Source of the DNA: Angomonas ambiguus
Taxonomy: Eukaryota; Euglenozoa; Kinetoplastea; Trypanosomatida; Trypanosomatidae
Reading direction: 5' to 3'
DNA length: 64,000 nt
Assembly: GCA_019695575.1 (NCBI GenBank)
Contig: JADNSB010000041.1
Span: 62,001-126,000 of the forward strand
Part shown: piece by piece, positions 28,542 to 37,127 of the stretch
Layout: the number at the start of each line of letters is the position of its first letter
How positions within the stretch are numbered: position 1 is the first letter of the stretch
The notes under the pieces: model-generated
Told to the model about the DNA's origin: nothing
What the model saw: only the letters and a program-made list of their open reading frames with translations
Databases searched by the model: none
Translations under genes and position numbers: made by a program

Positions 28542-29720
28542 ATGTCTAGGTATCACAGCTATCGACGAAGAGACGACAGAAGAACCCCGTCCCGGGATCG
28601 ACACTATAGAGAGCGGCGGTATCGGTCCTACTCCCCTTCCCACCGTCGTACTCGCTACGACAGTGAAGATAGCTACAGCGACTCTCGGTATCGGGAACCG
28701 TATGATAGACGGCGCGTCTCTTACCGGGAACGCAAACGGTACCGGGACGACAATGATTATAGTGAAAGGGACACCCCACCGCGAAGGAGAAGGGACCGCT
28801 CCTTTCGTTCTCATCGGGATCACCGCCATTCCCGTCGTCGGAGGAGGGACTCTTCTAGCTACCGTAGTGAGTCCCGGGATAGGGAGAGCTACTACAAGAG
28901 TCGCCGGAATACTGTCCCGGAGGAAACGACGGACCGAGAAAGGGACGTAAAAAAAGAAAGTACGAGGGAACCCGAAAAGGGGGAAATAACGCACTCGAAC
29001 GACTTGTCCGACAAGAAAGGCGACAGACTGTCTTTACCGGTACCAAAGGCAATAGAGGGAGGTCTAGAGTTGATTCCCACCACTACTAGGGAGGAAAAGC
29101 CAACCCTGTCAAAGAGCTCACGACACAGTTCAAAGACGAGGGGAAGGTCGCTGCCCCCGTCTACCTACGAGTCCATCCAAGAACAGTCGGAGCACTTACA
29201 GAAGTATTTCCGTTGGCTTCAGGAGGGCAGTCGACTAGCCTCCCCACCACCGGACGCCAAATGGAATGCGATGAAGCGGTCCAACCCGGTACGGGCCAGC
29301 ACCAACAGTAACTCGGTACGAGCCCCTTCTGCGGTGAACATGGATATTCTAGGTACCCTCTCCACGGGCTTGAGCGAGTTTAAGTTAACCACAGACAGGT
29401 ACACGCTACTACCGGCGGATGGAAACGTAGTACCTACCTCTACGGCCCGTCGGGTGGAGTTGGTGAAGGAGGAGGAAAAATTAGCCCTAGAAGATGACGA
29501 TAGAATAGAACGTGTGGGTGCGTTCCGACAACATTATGGAATGGGTCGAATTCAAGTGAGGCCTCCGTGGAAGTTGCATTCGGTGCTGCAGGACAATTGT
29601 GAGCACCCGTTGTACCTCGCCTGGCTAGACGCCTTACCTCCTCTGCCTAGCTTGAAAGAACAACTGGAACAGTCGCGAAAAGCGGTACAGGAGTCAAGGA
29701 CAAAGAAGAGTACTAGGTAG
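28542..29720 (+). CDS. RS/RD-rich protein with C-terminal conserved-looking domain
   Basis: A 392-residue protein whose first ~125 residues are dominated by Arg, Ser, Asp and Tyr in RS, RD, RY and RE dipeptides (for example DRHYRERRYRSYSPSHRR). This is an RS-like domain typical of nuclear pre-mRNA processing factors and their partners. After a charged linker (about 125-215), the C-terminal ~170 residues look folded: SEHLQKYFRWLQEGSRL, then AVNMDILGTLSTGLSEF, then RPPWKLHSVL and NCEHPLYLAWLDALPPLP. No RRM (RNP1/RNP2) is seen, so it is not a classical SR protein. Kinetoplastids trans-splice every mRNA, and a role in that machinery is a reasonable inference only. The likely acceptor is the AG at 28407-28408. 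Confidence 0.8.
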   Translation: MSRYHSYRRRDDRRTPSRDRHYRERRYRSYSPSHRRTRYDSEDSYSDSRYREPYDRRRVSYRERKRYRDDNDYSERDTPPRRRRDRSFRSHRDHRHSRRRRRDSSSYRSESRDRESYYKSRRNTVPEETTDRERDVKKESTREPEKGEITHSNDLSDKKGDRLSLPVPKAIEGGLELIPTTTREEKPTLSKSSRHSSKTRGRSLPPSTYESIQEQSEHLQKYFRWLQEGSRLASPPPDAKWNAMKRSNPVRASTNSNSVRAPSAVNMDILGTLSTGLSEFKLTTDRYTLLPADGNVVPTSTARRVELVKEEEKLALEDDDRIERVGAFRQHYGMGRIQVRPPWKLHSVLQDNCEHPLYLAWLDALPPLPSLKEQLEQSRKAVQESRTKKSTR

Positions 29721-30035
29721 CTCGTAATAAAAAAAGTAGCTCTTGAATGGAACGGGAAAAACTTTACGATAAAGTGCAAAAGCGAATAGATGAAATGGAT
29801 GATCTGCTTGTCCTTTTTTTTTTTTCTATCTGTTTAGAGTTTGGGATTGATTAGCATTGGTGCATCACTTAATCGCTCTCTATACGATAACACTGATTAT
29901 CGTCTCGCTGGTTTTTAATTTCTTTCTTCTCTTTGTTCTTTTCTTTTTCTTTTCCTTTCTCTTACTTTTTTTTATTGTCTTCCTCACCGCGTAGTGTGAG
30001 CACTTCTCTCGGTCTTTTCCATATCTTCACCCACT
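29721..30035. other. Intergenic spacer
   Basis: 315 nt with a T-run at about 29815-29824 and a strong pyrimidine tract at about 29919-29988, then AG at 29996-29997, the likely acceptor for p22. No gene is seen. Confidence 0.55.
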
Positions 30036-30701
30036 ATGCGCCGTACTTGGACTCCTCTCGCTCTCAGCTGTCTCCGTCGCGTGGTGCCATTGGCTACGGC
30101 TGCTGTCGCATTTCCAGCGCCCATGGTTCCCACCCAGCGCGTCCAGCAGCGGTTTGCACACGACGCCGCGTTAGCCGATGCCACTCGTCGGGAGTTGGAG
30201 GAAGAACTCAGCCGTGGAGGCAAACCCGAGCAGCCCGCCATTCCAGCTGGATGGACGGTGGAGCGTAAGGCGGGGAAACGGCTGTTTGAGATGAAGAAAC
30301 AATACGAAGACGAAGATATTCGTGTGTGCTACAACTCTGACGAGAAGCAGCCCGATGTCAACTTCCACGAAATTTCTGTTCTCGTGATCCGAAACAGTCA
30401 AGTGGTACAGTTTGACCTGACGGTGGAGGAGGGAGAACTCATTTTGGATAACATTTGCTTTTACCCCGACGGGAAGCTCGCCCTGGACGAATCGGCGGAG
30501 GCGGATGCCAGACGCAAGGAGCTCTATCCCGGCCCTCTGGTCAGCGAGCTGGACGACAGCCTCGTCGATGCTTTCATCAAGTATCTTGAAAAGAGAGGTA
30601 TTAACGAAGAACTCGGGGAGTTTGTCACGCTCTACAGTTTCTGGGCTGAACAACAAGAGTACGAAGCTTGGTTATCACAAATTAACAAGTTTGTATCCTA
30701 A
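30036..30701 (+). CDS. p22/MAM33 (p32/gC1qR-like) mitochondrial matrix protein
   Basis: A 221-residue acidic matrix protein of the MAM33/p32 family, which forms a doughnut-shaped trimer. In T. brucei the p22 homolog is an accessory factor for mitochondrial RNA editing (COII). An N-terminal presequence of about 45 residues (MRRTWTPLALSCLRR, Arg/Ser/Ala-rich) precedes the conserved fold: helix ATRRELEEELSRG, strands with VRVCYNSDE-like and FHEISVLVIRNSQVVQFDL, then LILDNICFYPDGKLA, and a C-terminal helix pair ending YSFWAEQQEYEAWLSQI. Length and domain order fit p22. The ATG follows the pyrimidine tract at 29919-29988 and AG near 29996. Confidence 0.9.
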   Translation: MRRTWTPLALSCLRRVVPLATAAVAFPAPMVPTQRVQQRFAHDAALADATRRELEEELSRGGKPEQPAIPAGWTVERKAGKRLFEMKKQYEDEDIRVCYNSDEKQPDVNFHEISVLVIRNSQVVQFDLTVEEGELILDNICFYPDGKLALDESAEADARRKELYPGPLVSELDDSLVDAFIKYLEKRGINEELGEFVTLYSFWAEQQEYEAWLSQINKFVS

Positions 30702-31000
30702 GTGGATTTAACGACACAAAGAATGTTTGCGTAACTTATATTTCGGTTTTTTTTTTTTTTACTTTCTTTTCTCCCTCTGATATTATATTTCTGTAGGCGA
30801 AAAATTACTCATATTCGCTAAACAATTTTAATCGCACAGGCTTAGAGTAGATGGCCACTTCATTTGGGGGCACCTGCTTGGTACGTATATTCATGTATGT
30901 TTCTACCTGTTTAATTTCCCTTCCTTTTATTTGTTTTCCTTTCTTGTTAAAGGGTCAAAAAATAGTTTTTTCCCCAAAAAAGTAGTTTTCGTGTAGTAAA

Positions 31001-32161
31001 ATGTCCAATCACTCGTTTGCGGGAGGACGTCTTTTCCTCATCACCTATTCCAACGATCAGAGCCCCGATATACCGCCACTCCCTATGGCACTGCTAGTAC
31101 CCCGTACCACTTGCTTTGCGGCGGAAGTAATAGGCATTCTCCGCCACTTTTCTATAGTTCTTTCGGGAGAAATTCCCGTCTCGCAAGTGTGGTTCACCAT
31201 CCCCTCTAGTGACACCTATGTACCCTACCTGCTACCCGCCGGTGCGATTGCCGATTATGTGGCACAGCGCGTGGCCTGCCAGAAAAGCGGTTCTAATCTG
31301 GTATACAATTGCCGTCAGATAGATTCTATATTTGGTCTCACAGGAGGTAATATACCGATTGAACTGTGTCTTCATGTCAGTTCCTCTCCACCGAAAGGCG
31401 TACCGCGTTACTATGAGGTGTTGTCGGAGGAGATACTGAAAAGGGAAATGAAACAAGTCATCAAAGAGGGGTTTTTTGTGCACAAGAACCCCGCTGTGTA
31501 TCGCAACCTCCAAAAGGAGGAGAAGCAACTGTTTCTCGAGGCACTCCAGCATAATCACTTTATGCGAAACGATAACGAAAGCGCGTTGACCCACTACTCT
31601 GAACAGATGCACCGAATAAGAGAGGCACAGCGTATCAACCGTCAAGAGCAAGACTCTTTCTTGTGCCGTGTTAGCTTTCCTCTAAGTGACGAACGGGACT
31701 GCCGCGATAGTGCCTACCTGTTTCACTCTCTCTGTGTTTCCATCAAGGACCACTCTGTAGCCAACACGACACTAGGACACCTAGTATGGGGTGTATTTCA
31801 GCGTGCTGTTCAAAAGAGACAGAAAATCCAGAGTGAGAAGGTGAAAGAGGAAACTCACTTGAGTAATACAGCGTATGATCTTTTCTATGAGGCGATGTCT
31901 ACATATTATCCCATGCCTGAAAGTTCTTCGAACGAGGGGGAGGAAGAAGAAAAATGTGTGGAGGTGTTCTGTAACGACTACGATAAAAAGAAATGTGTGG
32001 AGTGTATTTCATTGTCTGCGGAATGGGTTGCGGAGCACCCAATACGGTTTTACTTTGTACTTCAAGGCGTTCAGTGCCCTATGAAAACACCGGTGGAACT
32101 TTTATTGCGACATCTTGTGGGAGCCGAACAGTGCTTTTACCTCACCATTTGCGTTCAGTAA
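31001..32161 (+). CDS. ATG5: Autophagy protein 5 (ATG5)-like
   Basis: ATG5 is conjugated to ATG12 and helps lipidate ATG8 during autophagosome formation; in Leishmania it has also been linked to mitochondrial homeostasis. In the 386-residue product, VWFTIPSS followed by YLLPAGAIADYV matches the first ubiquitin-like fold. The block EMKQVIKEGFFVHKNPA then NLQKEEKQLFLEAL corresponds closely to the ATG5 segment that carries the ATG12 acceptor Lys, making Lys151 the candidate acceptor. The C-terminus FYFVLQGVQCPMKTPVELL and QCFYLTICVQ matches the second ubiquitin-like fold (IQGI...TPL...). An acidic insertion lies at about residues 305-320. The sequence is divergent and the call rests on aligning remembered family motifs by eye, so it needs a profile search; ATG12 and ATG10 are not in this window. 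Confidence 0.72.
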   Translation: MSNHSFAGGRLFLITYSNDQSPDIPPLPMALLVPRTTCFAAEVIGILRHFSIVLSGEIPVSQVWFTIPSSDTYVPYLLPAGAIADYVAQRVACQKSGSNLVYNCRQIDSIFGLTGGNIPIELCLHVSSSPPKGVPRYYEVLSEEILKREMKQVIKEGFFVHKNPAVYRNLQKEEKQLFLEALQHNHFMRNDNESALTHYSEQMHRIREAQRINRQEQDSFLCRVSFPLSDERDCRDSAYLFHSLCVSIKDHSVANTTLGHLVWGVFQRAVQKRQKIQSEKVKEETHLSNTAYDLFYEAMSTYYPMPESSSNEGEEEEKCVEVFCNDYDKKKCVECISLSAEWVAEHPIRFYFVLQGVQCPMKTPVELLLRHLVGAEQCFYLTICVQ

Positions 32162-32342
32162 ATTCTGCTTTTCAATAATCTTCACTGTTTCTGTTGTCAA
32201 ATCTTTTTTCTGTTTTGCTTCTTTTCTGTCCCTTGTTTCCTTCACATCTAGTGGGGGTGCACGGGGCTCTCTTACTAGTAAAAGTGGTAAAATTCTGACG
32301 TGTTAAGAAATAATTCCCCTTTTCTTTTTATCTCTCTTTTTT

Positions 32343-32407
32343 TTTGTTTCCTAGCCTCTCACTCTTTTTGACGTATGATTTTTTCGTTCTTATCATGCCA
32401 AGAATGA
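32343..32407 (+). promoter_or_regulatory. Leader with acceptor AG and 10-codon uORF overlapping the next start
   Basis: A pyrimidine-rich stretch ends in TAG at 32352-32354, the likely splice acceptor. An ATG at 32375 opens a 10-codon frame that stops at TGA 32405-32407, overlapping, in another frame, the main start at 32395. If transcripts begin at 32355, ribosomes would meet this uORF first. Confidence 0.5.
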
Positions 32408-33828
32408 ATTCTACAGAAGGCGAAGAGAGGGAAACGGGAGAGGGTTCCCTTCCTCCTGGTTCCTTTCCTCCTCATCGTTCCCCCTACCCAGCGGTTTCCC
32501 CGTGCCGCACTTTGGAGTTGCTCTTTTCCAAGGAAGACCCCTATGAGGTGAAGTCGTTACTAAAAGGACTCTGCAGTGGGGTGGCGAATGCCGGCAATGG
32601 GTCTGATGACTTTACTAAATCGAAAGACGACAGTAGTCGCAGTAGTCATTCCGCCTCATTGGAGGAGGAAGAGGAGGACACGGATCAAGCGTCCGATACT
32701 GGTTTTGTGCTTTGCGCAAAGTGTTTCCATCTGCTGATTCGGACGGCTTGCATTCGGTGTAGAAAAGGCAACGAAGAGCAGCCACGGTACCACTCGTGGT
32801 TGGAAGTGGGGAAAACGATTGCCCAACTTTTCCGTCTACTGGAAAGCAAAGAATTGGGGGACTTGGTGGCCGACCTTCTTCTCTCTGGTGAGCCGCACCA
32901 TGATTCTGTGGACCAAGACGCGCCTCTGCGGGTGGTGTTTCAGTGCGAGTGTCAAGAGATGGACGAACCTCAACCGTTTCGAGCCCTGTCGATGGAGGGC
33001 AGTTCCTTCGAGGTGGAGGAGGAGTGGGATGAAAAGGGGTACCGAAAAAAGGAACATAGTTTCGTGAATCCGCTTCAACAACAGCGTAATCTGTTTCTCA
33101 TCCGGGAAAGTTTGACATTTCTGGTCATGGCGCTGAGGAACAAGGACAACTACGCGTTTATCCCGGCTAGTATTCTTCGCTTCTTTACTCAAAGTCGCCC
33201 CTTCCATGAAGTAATGCTCAGTCACCCCATTCAGGAGGCCAACTTGGATTACTCCACCCTACACTTCCCCATCACATTCCCTGGGAGCCTCTCCGTCGCC
33301 TTTCTCTTGTCAGATATCCCCACCGCCTCAGAGTCGTGGAGAGTGTTTCGCCTGCTGTTGGTAACGAATCCTACCTTTTCGAATGAGTTTATGACGTACT
33401 ACGCGGTGGATCTGATTCGGGTCTTTAGGGAGTGTGTGTTGTCTCCTAGCTATCTGGCCAAGTACAATTGTTTGTCTCTGTTGAATGAATTAGTGAGTGG
33501 AAAGATGTTCAAGGCATTTCAGGTGACCCTACTCAACTCCCCCGCCTTGGTGTGTGCGGTAATGCAGTGTGCGGAGTACAACTCGCAACAAATTCAAATG
33601 CTAGTCTATCAACTCCTTCAACGCTGCATCGTACAAAGTCGCTATTCCGTACCCATTACCCATCTTATTTACCTAAACCGGGAGCCGTTAACTCGATTCT
33701 TTGACTATATAGGCTCCATCACATCTCAGACATCTACATCCAACACTTTTGATTTGGAAAAAAATGAGCTGGTGAGCATTTTGAAGTTTATGCCCAATCC
33801 GGTTTCCTTGTCCGCGGACGCCGGTTAG
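32395..33828 (+). CDS. Mo25-like (CAB39 family) protein with CxxC insert
   Basis: Mo25 proteins are helical-repeat scaffolds that activate STE20/GCK kinases; in trypanosomes a Mo25 homolog has been tied to cytokinesis. The C-terminal ~180 residues fit the family: NPTFSNEFMTYYAVDLIRVF, SYLAKYNCLSLLNELVSGK, and IQMLVYQLLQRCI, matching the blocks that in Mo25 read as repeated helices around LLGELL. The N-terminal half is divergent: a Ser/acidic stretch at about residues 60-100 and a CX2CX8CX2C cluster at about 106-121 (CAKCFHLLIRTACIRC), not a standard Mo25 feature. A frame opening at 32344 begins with TTG inside the pyrimidine tract; I chose the first in-frame ATG, giving 477 aa. Assignment is moderate; another ARM-repeat protein is possible. 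Confidence 0.6.
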   Translation: MPRMNSTEGEERETGEGSLPPGSFPPHRSPYPAVSPCRTLELLFSKEDPYEVKSLLKGLCSGVANAGNGSDDFTKSKDDSSRSSHSASLEEEEEDTDQASDTGFVLCAKCFHLLIRTACIRCRKGNEEQPRYHSWLEVGKTIAQLFRLLESKELGDLVADLLLSGEPHHDSVDQDAPLRVVFQCECQEMDEPQPFRALSMEGSSFEVEEEWDEKGYRKKEHSFVNPLQQQRNLFLIRESLTFLVMALRNKDNYAFIPASILRFFTQSRPFHEVMLSHPIQEANLDYSTLHFPITFPGSLSVAFLLSDIPTASESWRVFRLLLVTNPTFSNEFMTYYAVDLIRVFRECVLSPSYLAKYNCLSLLNELVSGKMFKAFQVTLLNSPALVCAVMQCAEYNSQQIQMLVYQLLQRCIVQSRYSVPITHLIYLNREPLTRFFDYIGSITSQTSTSNTFDLEKNELVSILKFMPNPVSLSADAG

Positions 33829-34054
33829 TTCGCTTCCACAGCTAAAATCGTTTTTTTTTTTTATTTTGAAGGACACTACTGCCGACTATTTTCCATTGGT
33901 ACTACGTTTAGCGTCATAAAAAGCTTCACATCTCCTTCCTCCCTCCACTCCCCTACTTTTTTTTTTCCCCCTTTCTGGGCTATTATATTGGTTCAACGAG
34001 TATAGACAGTGGCTAACCATAATTACAATAAATAAATAATCACAGAAGCCACCA

Positions 34055-35626
34055 ATGGCAGAGGCCAGTACCTGTCCACAATTTAAACCTCATCAGCTTA
34101 ATTTGTCTACCGCGAAGCCTCTAGGGGCAGGCGCAATATCCCATGTGTTAGAGTCTCGTTTATCTAAACCAGACATCCCCATAGCTGTGAAAGCATTGTC
34201 GAAAATTCAATTACTGCAACAACAAAAAGTAGAAGGTGCTCTTAACGAGAAGAAGGCATTAGTGGCACTAGGCCCCCATCCTTTTATTCAACGGATATAC
34301 GGCACGGCTCAGTCGGAGGATGAGTTGTACTTTGTCCTTGAGCTGCTCCCCCATGGGGACTTACTACAGCACATTCGTCGTATGAGTCTCCAGCGACAAA
34401 ATGAATTTTGGAAATTAGCGGAGCCGAACGAGACACAGTCGGGAAATAAAATTCCAGATAATAGTACCGCGATTCGCTGCTTAGAGTTTTCAGATGTGCG
34501 ACTCATAACGGCTCAGTTAGTGTTGGCGCTCGCTCGGGTGGCGGAGAAAGGCTTCGTCATGCGGGACCTTAAGCCGGAAAACGTCGCCTTCGACAACCAC
34601 TACCGTGCTTGCCTCATTGACTTTGATACGGTAGACTTGCAGGGTGGCCAGAACCCTCCGGTTTCTAATGCTGGAGTCGCCGTTCCACCCGAGAAGGAGG
34701 AGAAGGAGGGGGAGAAGGAACCGAGTGGTCATTCCAAAAGACGCATCACGGTGTCGGAGATCCAAGAAATGCGTAAAAAGTCGGCTAGCTTCTGCGGAAC
34801 TGCACAGTATGTGTCCCCAGAGATGGTAGGGGAGCTAAAATGGAGTTTCAGCAGTGATTTATGGGCACTAGGGGCGACTGTGTATGAGATGCTGTACGGT
34901 CAGCACTTGTTTGCCGGTCTCAGTCCTTTCGAGGTGTTAAAGAAAGTGGTCAAGGGACTCTCTACCTCGGATAACAAGGAGGAAGAGCGTGTTCAGTTTC
35001 CCACCATCGACTTTGGCCTCTCGAGCGATACACCATTTCTGAACCTGAAGGATTTCATCGAAAAACTCGTAAAGATTGATCCCCGTGAGCGACTAGGGGT
35101 TCATCCAGAGACGGGTCAGTTTGAACTATCCGCGCTCCGCCACCATCCCTTGTTTGACGAGTTCGACTGGACCGTGTTGGAGGAGCAGGTGAAGCACTTC
35201 CAACCGGTAAAGATTCCTCTGGAAGGGGAGCCGAGTGTGGACGAGGGGATGGCACAAGACGCCGTTTCGCTTCCGTCTCTTGCCCCTCTTTACAAGGACC
35301 TTCCGTTCAATGACAAAAAGTACGCGGAATACATTTTTCACGCCACCGCAGACGTCAATCCGTTTGAAAAGTTTCTACTGGAGCGCACCGAAGACCAGAA
35401 CAAGGAAGAGGTGGAGTTGGACTTGGAAAGTGTACCTGACGCAGCAGCAGCAGCAGCAGCAGATGGTTCATCCCCGCAACCACCGCCACCACAACCGGAG
35501 GAGATTGATTTCAGCACTGTACCCGAGGACGACACCAGTAGTAGCAGTGAAGGGTCATTGGAGATCATCGATGATGTTGGAATGAGGTATTCGTACGATA
35601 ATGTGCATCCTGACTTTATGAAATAA
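34055..35626 (+). CDS. AGC-like (PDK1-like) protein kinase with DFD motif
   Basis: A 523-residue Ser/Thr kinase. The Gly-loop GAGAISHV (residues 24-31), the Lys of AVKAL (Lys46) and the catalytic loop MRDLKPEN (169-176, Asp171 and Asn176 present, HRD His replaced by Met) are visible. The magnesium motif reads D189-F190-D191 instead of DFG. The activation loop carries an acidic/basic insertion of about 35 residues, then SFCGTAQYVSPEM, which resembles PDK1 (SFVGTAQYVSPEL). Another insertion lies between about residues 110 and 145. After the kinase domain (about 15-370) comes an acidic, Pro- and poly-Ala-bearing tail; no PH domain is seen, unlike animal PDK1. The Lys and both Asp residues suggest it may still be active, though DFD is unusual. 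Confidence 0.85.
   Translation: MAEASTCPQFKPHQLNLSTAKPLGAGAISHVLESRLSKPDIPIAVKALSKIQLLQQQKVEGALNEKKALVALGPHPFIQRIYGTAQSEDELYFVLELLPHGDLLQHIRRMSLQRQNEFWKLAEPNETQSGNKIPDNSTAIRCLEFSDVRLITAQLVLALARVAEKGFVMRDLKPENVAFDNHYRACLIDFDTVDLQGGQNPPVSNAGVAVPPEKEEKEGEKEPSGHSKRRITVSEIQEMRKKSASFCGTAQYVSPEMVGELKWSFSSDLWALGATVYEMLYGQHLFAGLSPFEVLKKVVKGLSTSDNKEEERVQFPTIDFGLSSDTPFLNLKDFIEKLVKIDPRERLGVHPETGQFELSALRHHPLFDEFDWTVLEEQVKHFQPVKIPLEGEPSVDEGMAQDAVSLPSLAPLYKDLPFNDKKYAEYIFHATADVNPFEKFLLERTEDQNKEEVELDLESVPDAAAAAAADGSSPQPPPPQPEEIDFSTVPEDDTSSSSEGSLEIIDDVGMRYSYDNVHPDFMK
35441..35461 (+). repeat. (GCA)n in-frame poly-Ala microsatellite
   Basis: About seven GCA units encode a run of Ala in the kinase's C-terminal tail. 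Length polymorphism would change only the linker length. Confidence 0.85.
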
Positions 35627-35766
35627 ATCAATGGGGTTCTGTTCTACTTTCACAACCAATGGTGATTGGTGTGGGTGGTTTTTGTATGCATTTTTGTTTT
35701 GTTTCCGTTTAACTTCTGCTTTTTTTTTTTTTGTATTCATAACAAAGGGAACACACAACTGCGTCT

Positions 35767-35792
35767 CGCTCTCTCTCTCTCTCTCTCCCTCT
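35767..35792. repeat. (CT)n pyrimidine tract before the J-protein gene
   Basis: A CT-repeat-rich run immediately upstream of the J-protein start, interrupted by CCC. It probably doubles as the polypyrimidine signal for trans-splicing. Confidence 0.8.
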
Positions 35793-35815
35793 CTATTCTA
35801 TTGTAAAGAACACCT

Positions 35816-36829
35816 ATGCGGTTTGTAACTACACTAACGGGTCGACTTTCATTCCGTGATGTGTGTGTATCGCCAGTACTGCGGTTAGGTTACCGACTCG
35901 CCTCCTCCACCTCCGTGGTGAACTACTACCAACGACTTGAGGTGAGCTACGATGCGACCCCCGAGGACGTCAAAGCCGCTTACCGAAAGTTGGCTCTCAA
36001 GTGGCACCCGGATGTGGTGGAGGACGCGAAGCGTTCCGAAGCGGAAGTGCAGTTTCGTGGGATTTCTGAGGCGTACGAGGTGCTCTGTGACCCTGTCGCA
36101 CGTCGCAAGCACGACGAAAGCTTGAATATTAAAACTGCACGCCGTAAAGTAAAGGAGGGAGCTACACCCGCCGCGACTGCCATGAAAGCAAAACCCACCA
36201 AAGGGTCTGCTGAGAACCCCTTTATGGGAAAACCACGAAAGTCGAGATCGACTCGGAAGGGATTTCTCCGAAAGGACGCCGACCGTGCCTTCGCCAGTGC
36301 GTTTGAGGGAAAGACGTTGGATGAAATTTTGTTTGATGCGGAGCGAAACCGTCGAATGAGAGGCCAAAGTGCTTCCCACTCTGCTAAACCCGTAGGACGG
36401 GAGGAGACGATGCACCGTGTGATGGAGGAGGCATCGGTAAACTTTGGACGAAAGGCCGTAAAACAATACGGACACAGTATTCTCCAGCACATCAAGGCGG
36501 TACGACCGGCCACCCCTCAGCCACCTCCTAGCTCGCACATGCCTTTCCGCCCCTTTCACGGGATGAAAGTCCCTGAAGGGGTGTCCGTTCCCCCCGATCC
36601 TACTATGGGGTCTACCTGTAGTGTGAACGACACCGATAAAGTAGAGGACCCCTCATTGAGAGAGTTTACCCCTGCCTTTTACGATGCAGAGGACCACACC
36701 ATCCCAGTCGATACTTTAGAAGATGGCACCGTACTCTCCCGCTCCGCCACACTGACCCGTCTGTCCAATAAAGTACACGGCTCCGCGCATAACATGGGAC
36801 AGCTATATTCGTATCAAAGGCCGTTTTAG
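35816..36829 (+). CDS. Mitochondrial-type DnaJ (J-domain) protein
   Basis: A co-chaperone that stimulates Hsp70 ATPase. The 337-residue product opens with a basic, hydroxylated presequence (about residues 1-33, MRFVTTLTGRLSFRD) suggesting mitochondrial import. The J-domain follows at about 36-105: YYQRLEVSYDATPEDVKAAY, the invariant HPD at residues 64-66, and ISEAYEVLCDPVARRKHDE. There is no Gly/Phe region or Cys-rich zinc domain, so it is a type III (class C) J-protein. The rest is basic then acidic, with no recognised client-binding domain. Trypanosomatids have many such lineage-specific J-proteins, so no ortholog is named. Confidence 0.93.
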   Translation: MRFVTTLTGRLSFRDVCVSPVLRLGYRLASSTSVVNYYQRLEVSYDATPEDVKAAYRKLALKWHPDVVEDAKRSEAEVQFRGISEAYEVLCDPVARRKHDESLNIKTARRKVKEGATPAATAMKAKPTKGSAENPFMGKPRKSRSTRKGFLRKDADRAFASAFEGKTLDEILFDAERNRRMRGQSASHSAKPVGREETMHRVMEEASVNFGRKAVKQYGHSILQHIKAVRPATPQPPPSSHMPFRPFHGMKVPEGVSVPPDPTMGSTCSVNDTDKVEDPSLREFTPAFYDAEDHTIPVDTLEDGTVLSRSATLTRLSNKVHGSAHNMGQLYSYQRPF

Positions 36830-36983
36830 TTCACCGGTTGAACGAGGGACATATCCACAAACTTAATAAAATATCCATTTTTTTTTTTTGGTTGTCGACT
36901 TTCTGTAACACAACTGAAACTTCAGTGGTAGTAGCACTCTCCACACCTGAAGTCTTTTCAATATTTCTCCTTGTCACACCTTC

Positions 36984-37009
36984 CTCTCTCTCTCTCTCTC
37001 TCTCTCTCT
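36984..37009. repeat. (CT)n microsatellite in splice-signal position
   Basis: About 13 perfect CT units upstream of the 242-aa mitochondrial gene, followed by more T-runs; a candidate polypyrimidine signal. Confidence 0.88.
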
Positions 37010-37127
37010 TTCACCAATTCCTTTTTTTCTCTTTTTTTTTTTTTAACGATTGAAAAGAACATCTACTTCCTGTTTTATTCTTAGTAGTATACTTTTTACT
37101 GTTCGTTTTTATTAAAAGTCTAACGTC

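Noticed and set aside
28422-28994. 190-residue minus-strand frame opposite the RS-rich gene
   Set aside because: It is the antisense reading of Arg/Ser codons, with a repetitive Val/Pro/Ile composition and no recognisable motif.
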